A DNA stretch of 64,000 bases from Castor canadensis (GCF_047511655.1 NC_133401.1:13920001-13984000); one strand, 5' to 3'. Numbered from the stretch's first letter, positions 20,462 to 54,284 are shown. Made by a program: numbers and translations. The notes: generated by a model from the sequence alone, not told the origin.

Positions 20462-21280
20462 GACACTTGTTTCAGACCAGGGCACAGACTGCATTTTGCA
20501 GCCATTGCCAGCCTTGCCTTGGTTGTGGAGTCGGCCCCTGGGCTCCACACACCTGTTTTGTTGCTCATCCTGAGGCCCCATGGAGCCAGAGACTAAGCAG
20601 GGATGCTATAGCCAAGGCTAGAGAGGGAGGGTTGCTGGGACTGGGTACCTGGGGTCTAGGGTTGGGGTGTGGTAGGCAGAGGGGCCAGGGAGGACTGGAT
20701 GGCTATGAGCAAGGACGGTGCAAGTGGTACCTCAGAGCTGTGTGCGCAAGTTCATGGTTCACTTCAGCACTAGAGCCGGCATTGCTGCCACAGCCCTTTC
20801 TCTGATTATGCTGAATTAGGAAGCCCTAAAGACACTCAAATCCTAGTCTGATGTCTTGGTGACAATTGTGGTTGCAGGCAGCACCTGGGCCTTTGGTTAC
20901 AGTCACCCATGGTTCTGGAAACTTCTCTTTCACCCCAGTGCCTCTTTATCCATGTCCCCATGCTAGGTCACCAGGCTACAGGGGCTGGGCCAGGATGCCT
21001 CTCCCCTCCCAGGCCCAGGGACCAAGCTGCACAGAGGGCCTGACACAGATGAGTTCATTACAGATTTTGCCAGAGAAGAGGGCAGCACCCAAATAGAGGC
21101 TTCCAGAACTTCACTGTGGGGGGTGGGAAAGTCAGGCCCTGGTGCAGAGACCTGCGCTAGCTGCCTTAAAAGACTCCTGGGATGGGGGTGGGAGGGGTTC
21201 TACCTTCATATGAACCTGTTGGCTTTAATTACAGAAGTATGCCCCTATGGTCATAAGGTAGAGACCTATAAGGAAAAGCC

Positions 21281-21368
21281 TTGGGCTGGTGGAGTGGCTC
21301 AAGCAGTACGAATGCCTGCATGAGGCCCTGAGTTCAAACCCCAATGCTGCCAAAAAAAAAAAAAATAA
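21281..21368 (+). repeat. ID-like SINE right part, sense
   Basis: 'gggctggtggagtggctcaagcagtacgaatgcctgcatgaggccctgagttcaaaccccaatgctgcc' plus A-tail. Lacks the B1 part. Confidence 0.85.
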
Positions 21369-22253
21369 AAGCCTTATAGGGTGGTGGGTTCTCCTGTTAC
21401 TCTGGCTCAGATCTCCCAGTGGGGGCATGGTCCTGTCTGCCTCAGGCTTCCAGCAATTCAGTCTTGCTGCACTCCCGGGAGCGACCTCCCAAGCAAGTAA
21501 CACACAGCCTTAGATGTGCTGGTGCCGCTTAGTTTGAGGGGGCAGAGTTTTAATAAATTTTATCAATTTCCTTTTTGATAGATAAGTCGAATTTTGTACT
21601 GCCCATTTTAAACACTTCATAAGGTTTTTTTGTTTGTGTGCATAAATAAAAGGAAAAGGGTAAGAAAAAAAGTGAAAATTTCCGCAGGCCCCAGCACGTA
21701 CACCCGGGCACCACAGCTACCCTGCATCACTTTCCCCCCAGCTAATGCTAGCTCTCCTACTTCCCCAGCCGAATGCATGCAGTATGCAGGTCATTGGTCA
21801 CAGTGAGATTCTCTTCTGGCCACACTTTGGCATTTGAGGGACTCATGGTGGATGCTGCAGCCTCACCCTTTGAGTCACTTCACCAGGTCAGATGGGGTAT
21901 ATGCACATTCCAGCTCACCCAGCCCCCATCAACAGGAACTTACTCCTTGGTTTTGATATTTTTTTTTTGCTGCTACCAACAGTGCTGTAATAAACCTTAA
22001 GAATCTCTTCCTGTGTTTGTGCTTTCATATTTGTGGCCTACATCCCAGGATTTTAAAACAAACCAGCTTTCCAAGAAAGTATAATGATTCACATACTTCA
22101 GTTTTTGAAATAACTGCAGAAAGTTTCAAATGTGGTTAATAAATTGAATCTGGGACCGTGGCAGGAAATTCAAGGGCATCTGGTGGTGCCTGAGAGGGAG
22201 GAGCAGTTAAAACCAAGAAAAAACAAAACAAAACAAAAAAAAAAAACCTGCAG

Positions 22254-22322
22254 TGGGCTGGGGTTGTGGCTCAGGGATGGAGCCTGTATGAGGCCCTGGT
22301 TTCCATCTCCAGACCAAAAAAT
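22254..22322 (+). repeat. ID element, sense
   Basis: 'gggctggggttgtggctcagggatggagcctgtatgaggccctggtttccatctccagac'. Confidence 0.75.
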
Positions 22323-22539
22323 AAGCAATCCATAAAAGCCTCCACTGTTGGTTGTATTCAGTGGACACAGGAGCCAAGGGGAAGATTTAGAGTGGCCAAA
22401 GCTGAAACCAACTGGAGCAATAAATAGCCTAGTGTTGGATTTTGCTCAAAGTGTGAAATAGATGAGTGTGTTCTGGTGAGTGGTTGGGGGAGAACCCATG
22501 GATCTGCACCAAATCACTGCCCCTTTGGAGATGTGGTGC

Positions 22540-22890
22540 CCCTCTTACTGGCTGCTAGTTGGGAGGAACTGTTCGAGGGAGTATTGGGCCCTGGTTTCAG
22601 TGGTCAACTTCATGGATGAGTTCATACCCAAAGGGGCTGTTGGGAGTTGAGAAGGTCGGTCACTGGGGGTGTGCCCAGTTCCTTCATCTCTGCTGCCACG
22701 AAGTGAGCAGCTTTGCTCCATCGCTCACTCCCTGCTGTGAGGTTCAGCCTGGCCTCAGGCCTCCTGCAGTGGGACCAAGCAGCCATGAACGGAGACCACC
22801 AAAACCCTGAGACAAGGTAAACCATTCCTCCTCTTTAAGTGTTTTTTCTCAGGTATTTTGTTACAGCAGCAGAAGTTTGACTATAACATC
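22540..22890 (+). mobile_element. LTR-like remnant (MaLR type)
   Basis: The 3' half ends '..gacaaggtaaaccattcctcctctttaagtg...ctcaggtattttgttacagcagcagaagtttgacta', the usual tail of mammalian MaLR-type LTRs. The exact family was not determined. Confidence 0.45.
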
Positions 22891-23331
22891 CCACAACCAG
22901 GTGGTCAAGGTAAATCATGTTGACAGTGTGTGTTCTCACACACTGGAGCGGAAGCTGGTATCGGGAATGTCCCAGTTGAGGGACAATCTACAGGATACCT
23001 GGCCAGTACTCCTTGAAAATGGTCAAAGCCATTAAACAGGGGAAGTCCTAGAAACTCAGCAGAGCCAAGAGAAGCCTGAGAGACATGATGTGCCCTGGAT
23101 GAGATCCTGGGACCAAAAGAGGATGAGGGAAAAGGTTGATACACATGGTAAAAACATCTTATTAAATGGAATTCAGTTCACATTAGTATTTGTTCATTGA
23201 TTTTGATAAGTGTGCCACACTTTGATGTTAATAATGGGGGAAGCTGTGGGGTAGAGGGAACTCTATGTTATCTTTGACCTTCCTGTAAATCTCAAAAGTT
23301 ACTTGCCCTTTGCCTAGATTCCTCATGATTT

Positions 23332-23500
23332 TTTGTTTTAATGGCACTGGGGTTTGAACTCGGCCTCAGGCTTGCTCAGCAAGGAACACCTTGAGCCCTT
23401 TTAACTTTCACTTTTTTTCCCCCCCATAGGGTCTTATAACTTTGCATGGGGACCTCAATCCTTCTCCTTCCCTAGCAGCTGGATTACCACCACACCCCAC
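23332..23500 (-). repeat. Degenerate SINE, antisense
   Basis: 'ggcactggggtttgaactcggcctcaggcttgctcagcaagg' followed by a diverged B1-like part. Confidence 0.7.
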
Positions 23501-23800
23501 CCACATTTTCTTAATTGGCAGAAATTGCATTTCATATTATTTTGCCACATTTTAACCTCTCATTTTCCTCCCTTCTCTCTTCATATTTATCTGCCCTGAA
23601 GCAAGAACATTCTCATACTTGAGACCACTATTAGAGTCAGAAAATTAGCATTGACATAGTGCTCTTCTGTACAGACCTTAATCAAGTTTTACCAATAGTC
23701 ATATGTAATGACCTAGGATTTAAAAAATTCCTGGTTAGGGACTCAGTCAGTTGATGTTTGTAGCCTGATGCTTCCCTGTAGTTAAGAATTCTCAGAAGTT

Positions 23801-23993
23801 ACCAGGTGCCAGTGGCTCATTCCTGTAATCCTAGCTACTCAGGACAGTTGCGGTTCAAAGCCAGCTCGGGCAAATAGTTTGTGAGACCATATCTTGAAAA
23901 AACCCATCACAAAAAAGGGCTGGCCAGGTGGCTCAAAGTGTAGGCCCTGAGTTCAAACCCCAGTACTGCCAAAAAAAAAAAAAAAAAAAAATC
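23801..23993 (+). repeat. Composite SINE, sense, short 'gtgtaggccctgag' subtype
   Basis: B1-like part ('gtggctcattcctgtaatcctagctactcagg') joined by 'aaaaaacccatcacaaaaaagggctgg' to a shortened ID part 'ctcaaagtgtaggccctgagttcaaaccccagtactgcc', with a long A-tail. The same deleted form recurs at 59011. Confidence 0.9.
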
Positions 23994-24421
23994 CCAGAAG
24001 TGACATGCTGTCCTTAGGGCACATGATAACAATTTGTCCCTTAGGTGTTGATAACTGATCCCTTGGTTAAGATGCTGTCTGTTCCACTTCTGGGGGCTAT
24101 AAAGAGGCCAGAGTTTCTTGAGTGAGGGAGAGGCAGAGCGGTAACAAGTCAGAGGAGCCTTTAGCAAAGAGGAGTTTGGGCATTGTTGGAAGTGTGGCAG
24201 AAAGCCATTGGTCCACTACCTCACACTCTTCCCCTTCTCAAGGTTCCAGCCATACCAACCTCTCATGTCTAAAAACAGCAAGCTGTCTGTGCCTCAGGGC
24301 CTTTGCCCATGCTTTCTCTCCAGATTGGAATGTTCTCCCCTTTCTGGCTTCTTGGTTCTTTCAGGTTTGTCATTACCTTAGAGCGGCCCTCTTGGACCAC
24401 TTTAAATCATGTCCACCCTTT

Positions 24422-24735
24422 TCATTTATTCAATAAATACATACTGAGCAACTACTGTGTGCCAGGTCCTATTCTAAGCACTGGAGGAACAGCATCGGGT
24501 GAGGGGCAAAGAAAAAGCCCTGCCCTCATGGGGCTTGCATTGAAGTCAGGAGAGGACAATAAGATAACTTGTGCTTGGTTAGGAGGAAGAAGTGTCATGG
24601 AGCTCGTAACATCTGAGTTAATACCTTAAAGGAGGGTTGGAGGGGATGAATACGAGGGAAGAGAACTTCAGGCAGAGGGTACAGCCAGAGCAAAGGTCCA
24701 AAGGTCCTGGGATAGGATGGTGTCTGGTGTGAGTG
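24422..24735 (+). repeat. L2-type LINE remnant
   Basis: 'ttattcaataaatacatactgagcaactactgtgtgccaggtcctattctaagcactgg' followed by 'caggcagagggtacagccagagcaaaggtcc', the standard L2 3' text. Confidence 0.65.
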
Positions 24736-24786
24736 AGGAGGAAAAGTCAAGGAGTCCTAGGGGTGTGTGTGTGTGTGTGTTGTTTT

Positions 24787-24935
24787 CCCCTCAGTACTGG
24801 GGTTTGAACTCAGGGCCTACACCTCGAGCCATTCTACAGCCCTTTTTTGTGATAGGTTTATTCGAGATAGGGTCTCAAAAACTTCTTTCCCTAGCTGGCT
24901 TTGAACTGTGACCCTCCTGATCTGTGACCTGGCTT
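24787..24935 (-). repeat. Composite SINE, antisense (short subtype)
   Basis: 'tactggggtttgaactcagggcctacacctcgagccattctacagccc' plus the B1-like part. It follows an 18-bp (GT)n run at 24764. Confidence 0.85.
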
Positions 24936-25165
24936 AGGTGTGCACAGGACCACTGGCTGGTGTGGGGAACACACTGTGAGGGATGGGAATGGGGAGACCA
25001 GCCCGGAAGCCACTGCACTGGTTTGTGCTCATTATGGGAGACTCATCCCCATCACGCTGTCAGTGTAGACAGTGGCCTTGGTAAAGCAGGAAGGACACAA
25101 GGTAATTTATCACCGCTGAATACCCAAGCTTTCCTTAAATGTGTTCTTTGATTTGTAGCTCCGAC

Positions 25166-25388
25166 TTTTTTTTTTTTTTGGAGTGGGACTGGGGTTTGAA
25201 TTTAGGGCTTCACCTTTGCAAAGCAGGCGCTCTTCCACTTGAGCCACACCTCCAGTCCATTTTGCGCTGGTTATTTTGGAGATAGGGTATCATGAACTAT
25301 TTGCCTGGGCTGGTTTTGAACCATGATCCTCTTGAGCTCAGGCTCTCAAGTAGATAGATTACAGCTGTGAGCCATCAGCGCCTGACCA
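25166..25388 (-). repeat. Composite SINE, antisense
   Basis: T-run, then 'ggactggggtttgaatttagggcttcacctttgcaaagcaggcgctcttccacttgagccac' and the B1-like part ending 'gtgagccatcagcgcctga'. Confidence 0.85.
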
Positions 25389-25481
25389 TCTTGAGCTTTT
25401 ACTGTACCAGTCTCTATGCTGGACCCTTAATGAACACAGTCTTATAAGTGCCTCAGGACAACCCTGGTTAAGGTTTTGTTT

Positions 25482-25672
25482 TGTTTTCCCTTCGGTACTG
25501 GGGTTTGAACTCAGGGCCTACACCTGGAGTCATTCCACCAGCCCTTTTTTGTGATAGATTTATTCGGGTAGGGTCTCGAAAACTTCTTACCCTAGCTGGC
25601 TTTGAACCGCGACTCTCCTGATCTCTGCCTCCTGAGTAGCTAGGATTACAGATGTGAGCCACTGGCGCTGGC
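25482..25672 (-). repeat. Composite SINE, antisense (short subtype)
   Basis: 'ggtactggggtttgaactcagggcctacacctggagtcattccaccagccc' through 'tagctaggattacagatgtgagccactggcgctgg'. It ends only about 145 bases before the CCNP promoter motif. Confidence 0.9.
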
Positions 25673-25815
25673 ATGGCTAAATTTTGAAATAATCTGTTAT
25701 GGTTGAGGTAAGTGTGGCTCAGAGAGACTGCTTCTAGGCAGAAGGAGGATTTCCTTCGAGCTACCTGTTGCAGTCACCTTGGCTTTTGCACCTGCTCTGG
25801 TGAAGTGAGCCCAGA

Positions 25816-25825
25816 GCGCATGCGC
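25816..25825. promoter_or_regulatory. CCNP: NRF1-type palindrome upstream of CCNP
   Basis: GCGCATGCGC is a perfect NRF1 core, 65 bases before the CCNP start codon and followed by a second half-like 'ggtgcgcac'. NRF1 sites mark TATA-less promoters, so the transcription start probably lies close by. The match is direct; its use is inference. Confidence 0.6.
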
Positions 25826-25889
25826 CCAGGTGCGCACAAAGCGTCTGCTGCTTGTCCCTCCCTCCAGCTGGAAGCTTCAGCTGTGGAGG

Positions 25890-29582
<3,693 letters not shown>

Positions 29583-30065
29583 GAGCCCAGACCAACTCTC
29601 TAAAAGTTTCTTTTATTCTGAGTGCTCTCTGTCCTCCCTGGTCGCAGTCCAGCCCCGCTCTCGGTTCTGATTGGTTGCTTTCTAGTCCTCTCATTTCTAA
29701 TTGGATGTTATTTAATGGGAGCTATAAAGCAAATTCTAAACTCCTCCGCAAGGGGGCACTGGCGGACCCCCCAGCACTGCTCATCAGGATAAAAGTGGGG
29801 TTCTTTCAGGGTCGGGAAGAAATTGCAAGAGATGAGAACTGTGGGGAACTGAGAGTGCCTGCCCCAGTCGTAAGGAATGCTAACTCGATGTTGCCAGCTT
29901 TTCAGCTACTATTCACGTGAATCCGAAAATCTACAGTTGTAGAAAAGCTTTTGTATTTATGCTGTCAAGTAATTCGATATTTTTAAAATAGTTGTACATG
30001 TCTGACACGTCATCAGTTTGCGAGTCTTTGAGAGTGCGTTTAATAAATGAATCTGATTTACTTAA
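29583..30065 (+). other. CCNP: CCNP 3' untranslated region (probable)
   Basis: Follows the TGA after RRPQPGPC and is free of repeats up to the first AATAAA at 30042. No competing signal was seen earlier. Confidence 0.55.
30042..30047 (+). terminator. CCNP: CCNP poly(A) signal AATAAA (candidate)
   Basis: 'gcgtttAATAAAtgaatctg' is the first canonical signal after the stop, 460 bases downstream. Confidence 0.55.
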
Positions 30066-30313
30066 TCCCTGAAGGACCACAGTGTCGATAATTATAGCAG
30101 CAACCTCGCAGTGGTGTGGGGAGGATGTGATTTAATATGTATGCAATTTTTTAAGACAACACTGATATCTAGGTGGTGTAAAAGTGTCGCCATTTAATCC
30201 TACCAGGATACTCGGGAACAATTGTCCCCTGTTCACTACAGTGTCCCAGCACCTAGTCATTTAGTAAATCAGAAAACATGTCTTATGAATCAGTGAATTT
30301 CCATGGTCTTTTG

Positions 30314-30423
30314 TCTTTTTTTTTTTTTTTTTTTTTTTTTTTTAGGATTTCACTATGTAGCCCAGGCTGGTCCTGCTTCAGCCTCCCAAGTATTGAGATT
30401 ACAGGTATGCACCACCATGCCTG
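30314..30423 (-). repeat. B1-like SINE, antisense
   Basis: T-run of about 26, then 'aggatttcactatgtagcccaggctgg..tcagcctcccaagt..gagattacaggtatgcaccaccatgcctg', the 7SL-derived B1 form. Confidence 0.9.
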
Positions 30424-30626
30424 TCTCAGGTTTCTCCATTAAAACAAACACCTAAAACACACCGAGGTGCAGACAGGCAAGTGCATGGCTGGAGAATTCA
30501 AACTCAGGAGTTTTAGACTTCTAACCAAGCCTGCGTTTGGAGGTGCAGAGAGAAACACGTTTCTACCCATGAGGAGTTCAAGGTTGGACCTCAGAGATGA
30601 GGGAGTGATCCAACAAAAGCATTTTA

Positions 30627-30790
30627 AAGCGGGGCATCAGTGGCACTCGCCTGTAATCCTAGCAACTTGGGAGGCACAGATCAGGAGGATTGAGGTTCAA
30701 AGCCTGCCCAGGAAAATAGTTCACAAGACCCTATCTTGAAAAGCCCATGACTAAAAAGGGCTGGTAGAGTGGCTCAAGTGCAGTAAGAGA
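30627..30790 (+). repeat. Composite SINE, sense, 3'-truncated
   Basis: 'ggcactcgcctgtaatcctagcaacttgggagg' through 'gggctggtagagtggctcaagtgcagtaaga', where the ID part stops without a tail. Confidence 0.8.
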
Positions 30791-31261
30791 GGCGAATGCT
30801 GCCTTTGGGGTGGCTGTTTGGTGGAGCCTGCCATGGATGTCCAAGGGCAGGAAATGTAGTGAGGGCGGGGTTGGGAGGGGAAGAAGACGATGGAGATGTG
30901 GGCTTGGGGCTTGGTGCTGACAGACCCAAGACAGGGTTTTGGAAGAGGCAGAAGAAATACATAAAAAGCTACTCACTACTCATTCAACACTTCTGCACGG
31001 TTGCTGACTCTGTGCTAGGGATTTGTGATCAAGTAACTCAGAGTAATGGGTGGTGAAAAAGTGTCCACTGTTGTGCCAGCCCTGTGCTCAGTGCTGTACT
31101 GCATAACCCAATTCCGGCCCTGCAAACGCTCACAGGTAAACTTACTCGATATCCCCATGTCACACAGAAGGAAGTCGGAGTGGAGGAAGACTAAGGAACT
31201 TGGCCATGGTCTCACAGCTAAGGCAGCTCATGAGAACTGAAGGGCAATTACTGCCTTCCAC

Positions 31262-31588
31262 ATGTGTTTCTCTCTCTCTCTCTCTCTCTTCCTTTTTGGC
31301 AGTACTGGGGTTTGAACTCAGGACCTCCCACTTGCTAGGCAGGCACTCTGTCACTTGAGCCACTCCCTCAGTCCTTTTCTGCTTTAGTTATTTTTTCAGG
31401 TAGAGTCTTACTTTTTTTTTTCCCCCTAGGACCAGCCTCAGACCAAGAACCTCCACATAGCTGAGGTTACAAGTGTGCACCACCACGACTGGCTTGTTTG
31501 TTTTAATAGGGTCTTGTTAACTTTTTGCCCAGGCTGGTCTTGAACCTTGATCCTCCAAATTTCTGCCTGCTGAGTAGCTGGGATTAAA
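31262..31588 (-). repeat. (TC)n tract and antisense SINE pair
   Basis: (CT)n at about 31269-31289, then 'ggcagtactggggtttgaactcaggacctcccacttgctaggcagg..' with two consecutive B1-like bodies ending 'gagtagctgggatta'. Confidence 0.85.
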
Positions 31589-32349
31589 TTTCCTTTCCTG
31601 AATCTCCTTTTATTATTGTGCTGCTAGGCTGTCACTGGAGAGTTGTCTGCTTACTCACGGGTTTTTCCATGCACACTGTGAGCTCCACAGGGCAAGAAGC
31701 AGATGTCTCTTGGATGTCATGTTATCTCCTCCTCCAGGAAGCCTTCACTCACCACCTCAGCCTAGGGCAGGTGTTTCCTCTGGGCATCTCTCCACCCCAG
31801 CCCCAACCCTCTTCCTGTGCTTCCCAGGCTGGCTCACTTTGGGTTGTCACTGATCACTGGTTTGTCTCCATGGACTGGGAGCTCAGTGAGCGAGGAATCT
31901 GAAGTTCTCACAGTCTTTACTATGTCACAGATCATACAAGGCAGAGCTGGGAACAGCGATCCGCCCATATTTGTTGCATTAAAAAAAAGAATGAATTCAA
32001 AGCGATGTTATTGTTCCATGTACCAGATAGAGTTCCAGGTAATTTAAGCGAACTTCCCAAGCATACACTAGTGTCAGAAAATAAACAGAGATTTGAATTT
32101 GGGCACCTTGAGTCCATATCCTGTGCTCTTATACAACATGCCAAATGGCTAGTGGGCTGGAAACCAGCTTTCCACGAGATTGATATCTTCCTGCTTTTCC
32201 CCTCAGGCTCATCCTTTGCTTCTAGAAATATTGGGGAGCTTTGGACATGGGGGAATGAAGAGAACGCAGGAGGGCGTGAGGGTAAGGGGAGTGGGAACAA
32301 GGAAGATGCAGCTGGAGAACTAGGAATGGGGTTGCGTGAGAGGGAGTCT

Positions 32350-34682
<2,333 letters not shown>

Positions 34683-34749
34683 AGCCAAGGGGCTGTCCCT
34701 ACCCCACTCCTCCTCACCTCACGGTGTAACTCCCCCTCTCATGTTTGCC

Positions 34750-34755
34750 AGTAAA
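34750..34755 (+). terminator. TTC9B: TTC9B poly(A) signal AGTAAA
   Basis: 'tttgccAGTAAAgcacttgtcactggc' lies 68 bases after the stop and is followed by a GT-rich element 'tttgtgtggtgttcttgtgggg'. This variant hexamer with a strong downstream element is the likely 3' end near 34775. Confidence 0.7.
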
Positions 34756-34929
34756 GCACTTGTCACTGGCGACCATAACCTTTGTGTGGTGTTCTTGTGG
34801 GGACCAGGGAGGGGACATGGGCCTAGCTTAGTGACCCAGAGATGCCTAGTGAGGGCCTGTGGGGTGAGGGTGTCCCACTGGGAATGAGCACCATCAGGGC
34901 CTGGGCCAGGAAAAGACACACGGCTGAGT

Positions 34930-35211
34930 GGGGTAGGGGGCTGGGGTTACCTTTAATGCTGTGTTTTGTGCCAAATCCCCCATGATGCCCTGTCCCTGAG
35001 AATCCCTGCCCACCCTCCCCCCAGCTGCAGGGTGGGCTCAGGGCTCCGCCATCTGGGGTACAAAGGAATAAATTAAGTGCCCCCTCCCCCCTTCCCCAAT
35101 AAATAGAGTGAGTATCCTGCCCAGGCCTCCCCCGCCTGGGGCATGGCGGGCTGCAGCAGGGCCTGGGGCGCTACATTCATGGCTGCCCAGGCGGGCGGTG
35201 GTGGGCAGGCC
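34930..35211 (-). other. MAP3K10: MAP3K10 3' untranslated region
   Basis: Read on the minus strand from the TGA at 35212-35214 to an ATTAAA at 34957-34952, about 280 nt. It also carries two plus-strand AATAAA motifs (35067-35072 and 35098-35103). Confidence 0.7.
34952..34957 (-). terminator. MAP3K10: MAP3K10 poly(A) signal ATTAAA
   Basis: Minus strand 'acagcATTAAAggtaacc', with 'gccgtgtgtctttt' downstream as the GT-rich element. Confidence 0.65.
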
Positions 35212-51692
<16,481 letters not shown>

Positions 51693-52053
51693 CTAAGAGG
51701 ACCTGGCCGCGCGGTTCCCGAAATCCTGCCGGGGCCCGCGGGTAGGAGCCGAGGGCGAGGACAGCGGGCAGCCACCCCTCCTCGCACCTCTCACCCCGCG
51801 CAGCTCCACCGGCGGTCCCCGGCTCCGCATCCCGGGCCACGACCGCCGAGCTGGGCGGGTGTGATGGAGCCCGGGGGGCGGCCGCCCCGGAATGGGGTGG
51901 CGCGCCCCTCGGCCTCCTCACGTGCGGGGCGTTCGGGCGGCCCCCATCCTCTGCACCGGGCTCCCGGTCGGCCCCAGCCCCTGCCCCCGCCCGCGCCGCT
52001 TCCCGGGGCCGCTGGCGGGGCCGGGAGTGACGTGTCGCCGCCGCCGCCGCAGT

Positions 52054-52072
52054 GCCGCCTGGGAGTTGTAGT
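52054..52072 (-). promoter_or_regulatory. MAP3K10: ZNF143/SBS motif, proximal
   Basis: Minus strand ACTACAACTCCCAGGCGGC fits the ZNF143 (STAF)/THAP11 motif ACTACAAYTCCCAG-N-GC closely. It lies about 630 bases upstream of the start codon. Confidence 0.65.
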
Positions 52073-52414
52073 CCCCGGCCGCGCGACCCCGGGCCCGCCC
52101 CAGCCCCACCAGAGACCCTCTGCCAGCTTCGGGCCGCCGTGGGGACCCCACGGGGCTGATGGAGGCCTGCTGGCAAGATAAGCAAGGCGCTGGACCTTCC
52201 TTCGTCCCGGAGGACTGGGCGCAGGGAGATGGGGGCCAGCGCTCCCCACGGACCCTGTGAAGTCCGCGGCCCAGGGTGAAGTTGACGGCAACGCACGGGC
52301 TTAGCAAGGCGAAAATAGGAGCTGATCGAATGGAGGATACTATCTCGAGACCCAAACGCAGCCTGGTCAAGGTCCTGGCGCTGGACTGTCCCTCGCGGTT
52401 CCCCGGCGCGAAGT

Positions 52415-52433
52415 GCACGCCGGGAAATGTAGT
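52415..52433 (-). promoter_or_regulatory. MAP3K10: ZNF143/SBS motif, distal
   Basis: Minus strand ACTACATTTCCCGGCGTGC, a second good ZNF143-type match in the same orientation, 343 bases further upstream at the edge of the CpG island. Confidence 0.6.
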
Positions 52434-53389
52434 CCCCGCCCTACCCCCACCCCCCCCCAACCCCTGAAGCCCGCGAGGCTCCTGCATGCTAGGGGCCGGG
52501 TCAGTCGGACAGGAAGAGGGGACTGTCTTTGGGGGTGTCACAGCCATGTCTGCTTGTCCCATCAGCTCTGGGGGTTCCTCTGCCTCCACAGTCGCAACAT
52601 GTGCTCTGCTGAATCCCTCACTCCCCAGTTTTAATGTGCACCTTGTGCTAGGTACTTTGCATACAGGGCATCATTCGGCCTTAACGATGATTTTACAGGT
52701 GACTTACAGAGAAGCGAAGTCACTTGTCCAAGGTTACAAAACTGTAAATGGCAAAGCAAGAATCAAAGGCAGATTTTAAAATTCACCACTGTCAGGATTT
52801 TAAAACACTGCCTTCCCATTGGCACAATGAGAAAACTGAGTCCTGTGAAGGTTCAGTGAGTTGTTCAAGATCTGTAAACGTGTAAGGCTCAAAATTTGGG
52901 GCCATTTCACTTGACCTGTCCTAAATGAAATGTTCTGGGAGTCTGGAGGGAGAAGAGAGAAAAGAGGAAGCATAATCTGGTGCTCAAATTCCAGAGAACT
53001 AGGTCGCAGGAAATCGGTCTACTCTCCGATAGAAGTGGCTGCCTAGTCTTCTGGCTACGTCTGGAAGAAAGGCCTGGCTTCTTTTTGAGTACAGGTGTTT
53101 CTCCTATAACCTGATATTCTTATAAAATCTGCAGTTCTAAAAGTAACAAGATCTTAAGGGGAAAACAGAGTTAGTAACAGATTGCTCAAAACTTGTGCAA
53201 TTTTATAAACAGTGCTACAAAACCAATAATGATCCTGATAGAAATGCTAGTACAGTTCAATTTCTTCAGGCATTTGCTGTCAGCAACTACTTTGCAGCCT
53301 TAAGGGCTAGGCCAGGGCCAAGGCTTGTGCTTCCTCCTTGGAGATACTGGTCTGGTGTAATATTCTTTATTTAACTGTCTTGTTATTGT

Positions 53390-53475
53390 TGTTGTTTTGG
53401 TGGTATTGGGGATTGAACTCAGGGCTTTGCACTTGCTGGGCAGGTTCTTATCACTTGAGCCACTCTATCAGTCCC
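53390..53475 (-). repeat. ID-like SINE part, antisense
   Basis: 'tttggtggtattggggattgaactcagggctttgcacttgctgggcaggttcttatcacttgagccactctatcagtcc'. Confidence 0.82.
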
Positions 53476-53599
53476 ATGGTGATCTTTAAAGCCACTAAAC
53501 AAATGACTGTGGATCTGACGAAAAATACTTCTGATTTGCAGGGGTTTCTCCCCCCTCCTCCTTCCTAAATAATATCTTTTTATAGCCAGATGTATGTGC

Positions 53600-53765
53600 A
53601 CCCAGGTGGAGGTAGGAAGGTCCAGAGTTCAAGGCCAACCCTGGCAAAGTTAGATCTTATCTTAAAAACAAAATGCAAAACAATAGGGCTGGAGAAAGGG
53701 CATAGATCAAGTGGTAGAAGAGCTTGCCTACCATGCCCAAGGCCCTGGACTGTCAAAAAATATAT
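53600..53765 (+). repeat. Degenerate composite SINE, sense
   Basis: 'ccagagttcaaggccaaccctggcaaagttagatcttatc' then 'gggctggagaaagggcatagatcaagtggtagaagagcttgcctaccatgcccaaggccctgg'. Confidence 0.75.
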
Positions 53766-54284
53766 TTTTTTATTGCTAAGATTTTCCCTTTAAGTGTGAG
53801 AATGCTTGTCTCTGATTGCTTCAAAACGTTAGCTTCTTAGAGAAAATTGCACATCAACGTGCTTAGGTTAGGCTAACATCATTTGTTGATCAAATGTCCA
53901 GGGAGTGATTTGTGTCAGTGAAGCAGGTGGGCTGTGGAACAGTTGTCTCCAGGTAGGGACTTGAGTAAGGAAAGGGACCTTGCTGGGTTGTAAGCCTGGG
54001 TGGACCTTGTCATGGGAATGGGGTGGAAAGGGATGGACTTTGCCAATTATTTTGGATTTTGATGTGGTAACAAGGAAGTTATTAATTTGGAGAGATCTTA
54101 GATTCTTGCAATATTGAGTCTTTCGTAGTTTGAATGTGCTTTCTTCAGTTCACTCACTGAGATTTCATTGTTTTTACTTATTTGTGGGTGGGATTTTATT
54201 TATATTTTCTAATCAGTTAATGCTACTGATTTTTTAAAATGCTAATGCAAGGTAGCATCCAACTACCTTATTTGTTCTACCCAT

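Larger units (their letters stand above)
18953..20480 (+). other. AKT2: AKT2 3' untranslated region
   Basis: Runs from the TGA to the poly(A) signal at 20456. It is C- and G-rich, has no SINE, and holds a TG-rich microsatellite at 20056-20110. Open frames on both strands here (for example about 19671-20261 and 19954-20568) are compositional and not genes. Confidence 0.8.
20481..25815. other. AKT2-CCNP intergenic region
   Basis: About 5.3 kb without a recognisable gene. It contains composite SINEs, an ID element, an LTR-like segment and L2 remnants, listed separately. The rest is unique non-coding sequence. Confidence 0.75.
30066..32349. other. CCNP-TTC9B intergenic region
   Basis: About 2.3 kb holding a B1, two composite SINEs and unique sequence. 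No coding exon recognised. Confidence 0.75.

Noticed and set aside
19671-20568. ORFs of about 200 codons in the AKT2 3' region on both strands
   Set aside because: They lie in AKT2 3'UTR and across a TG repeat (VCVCVC / HTHTHT runs), with no exon structure.
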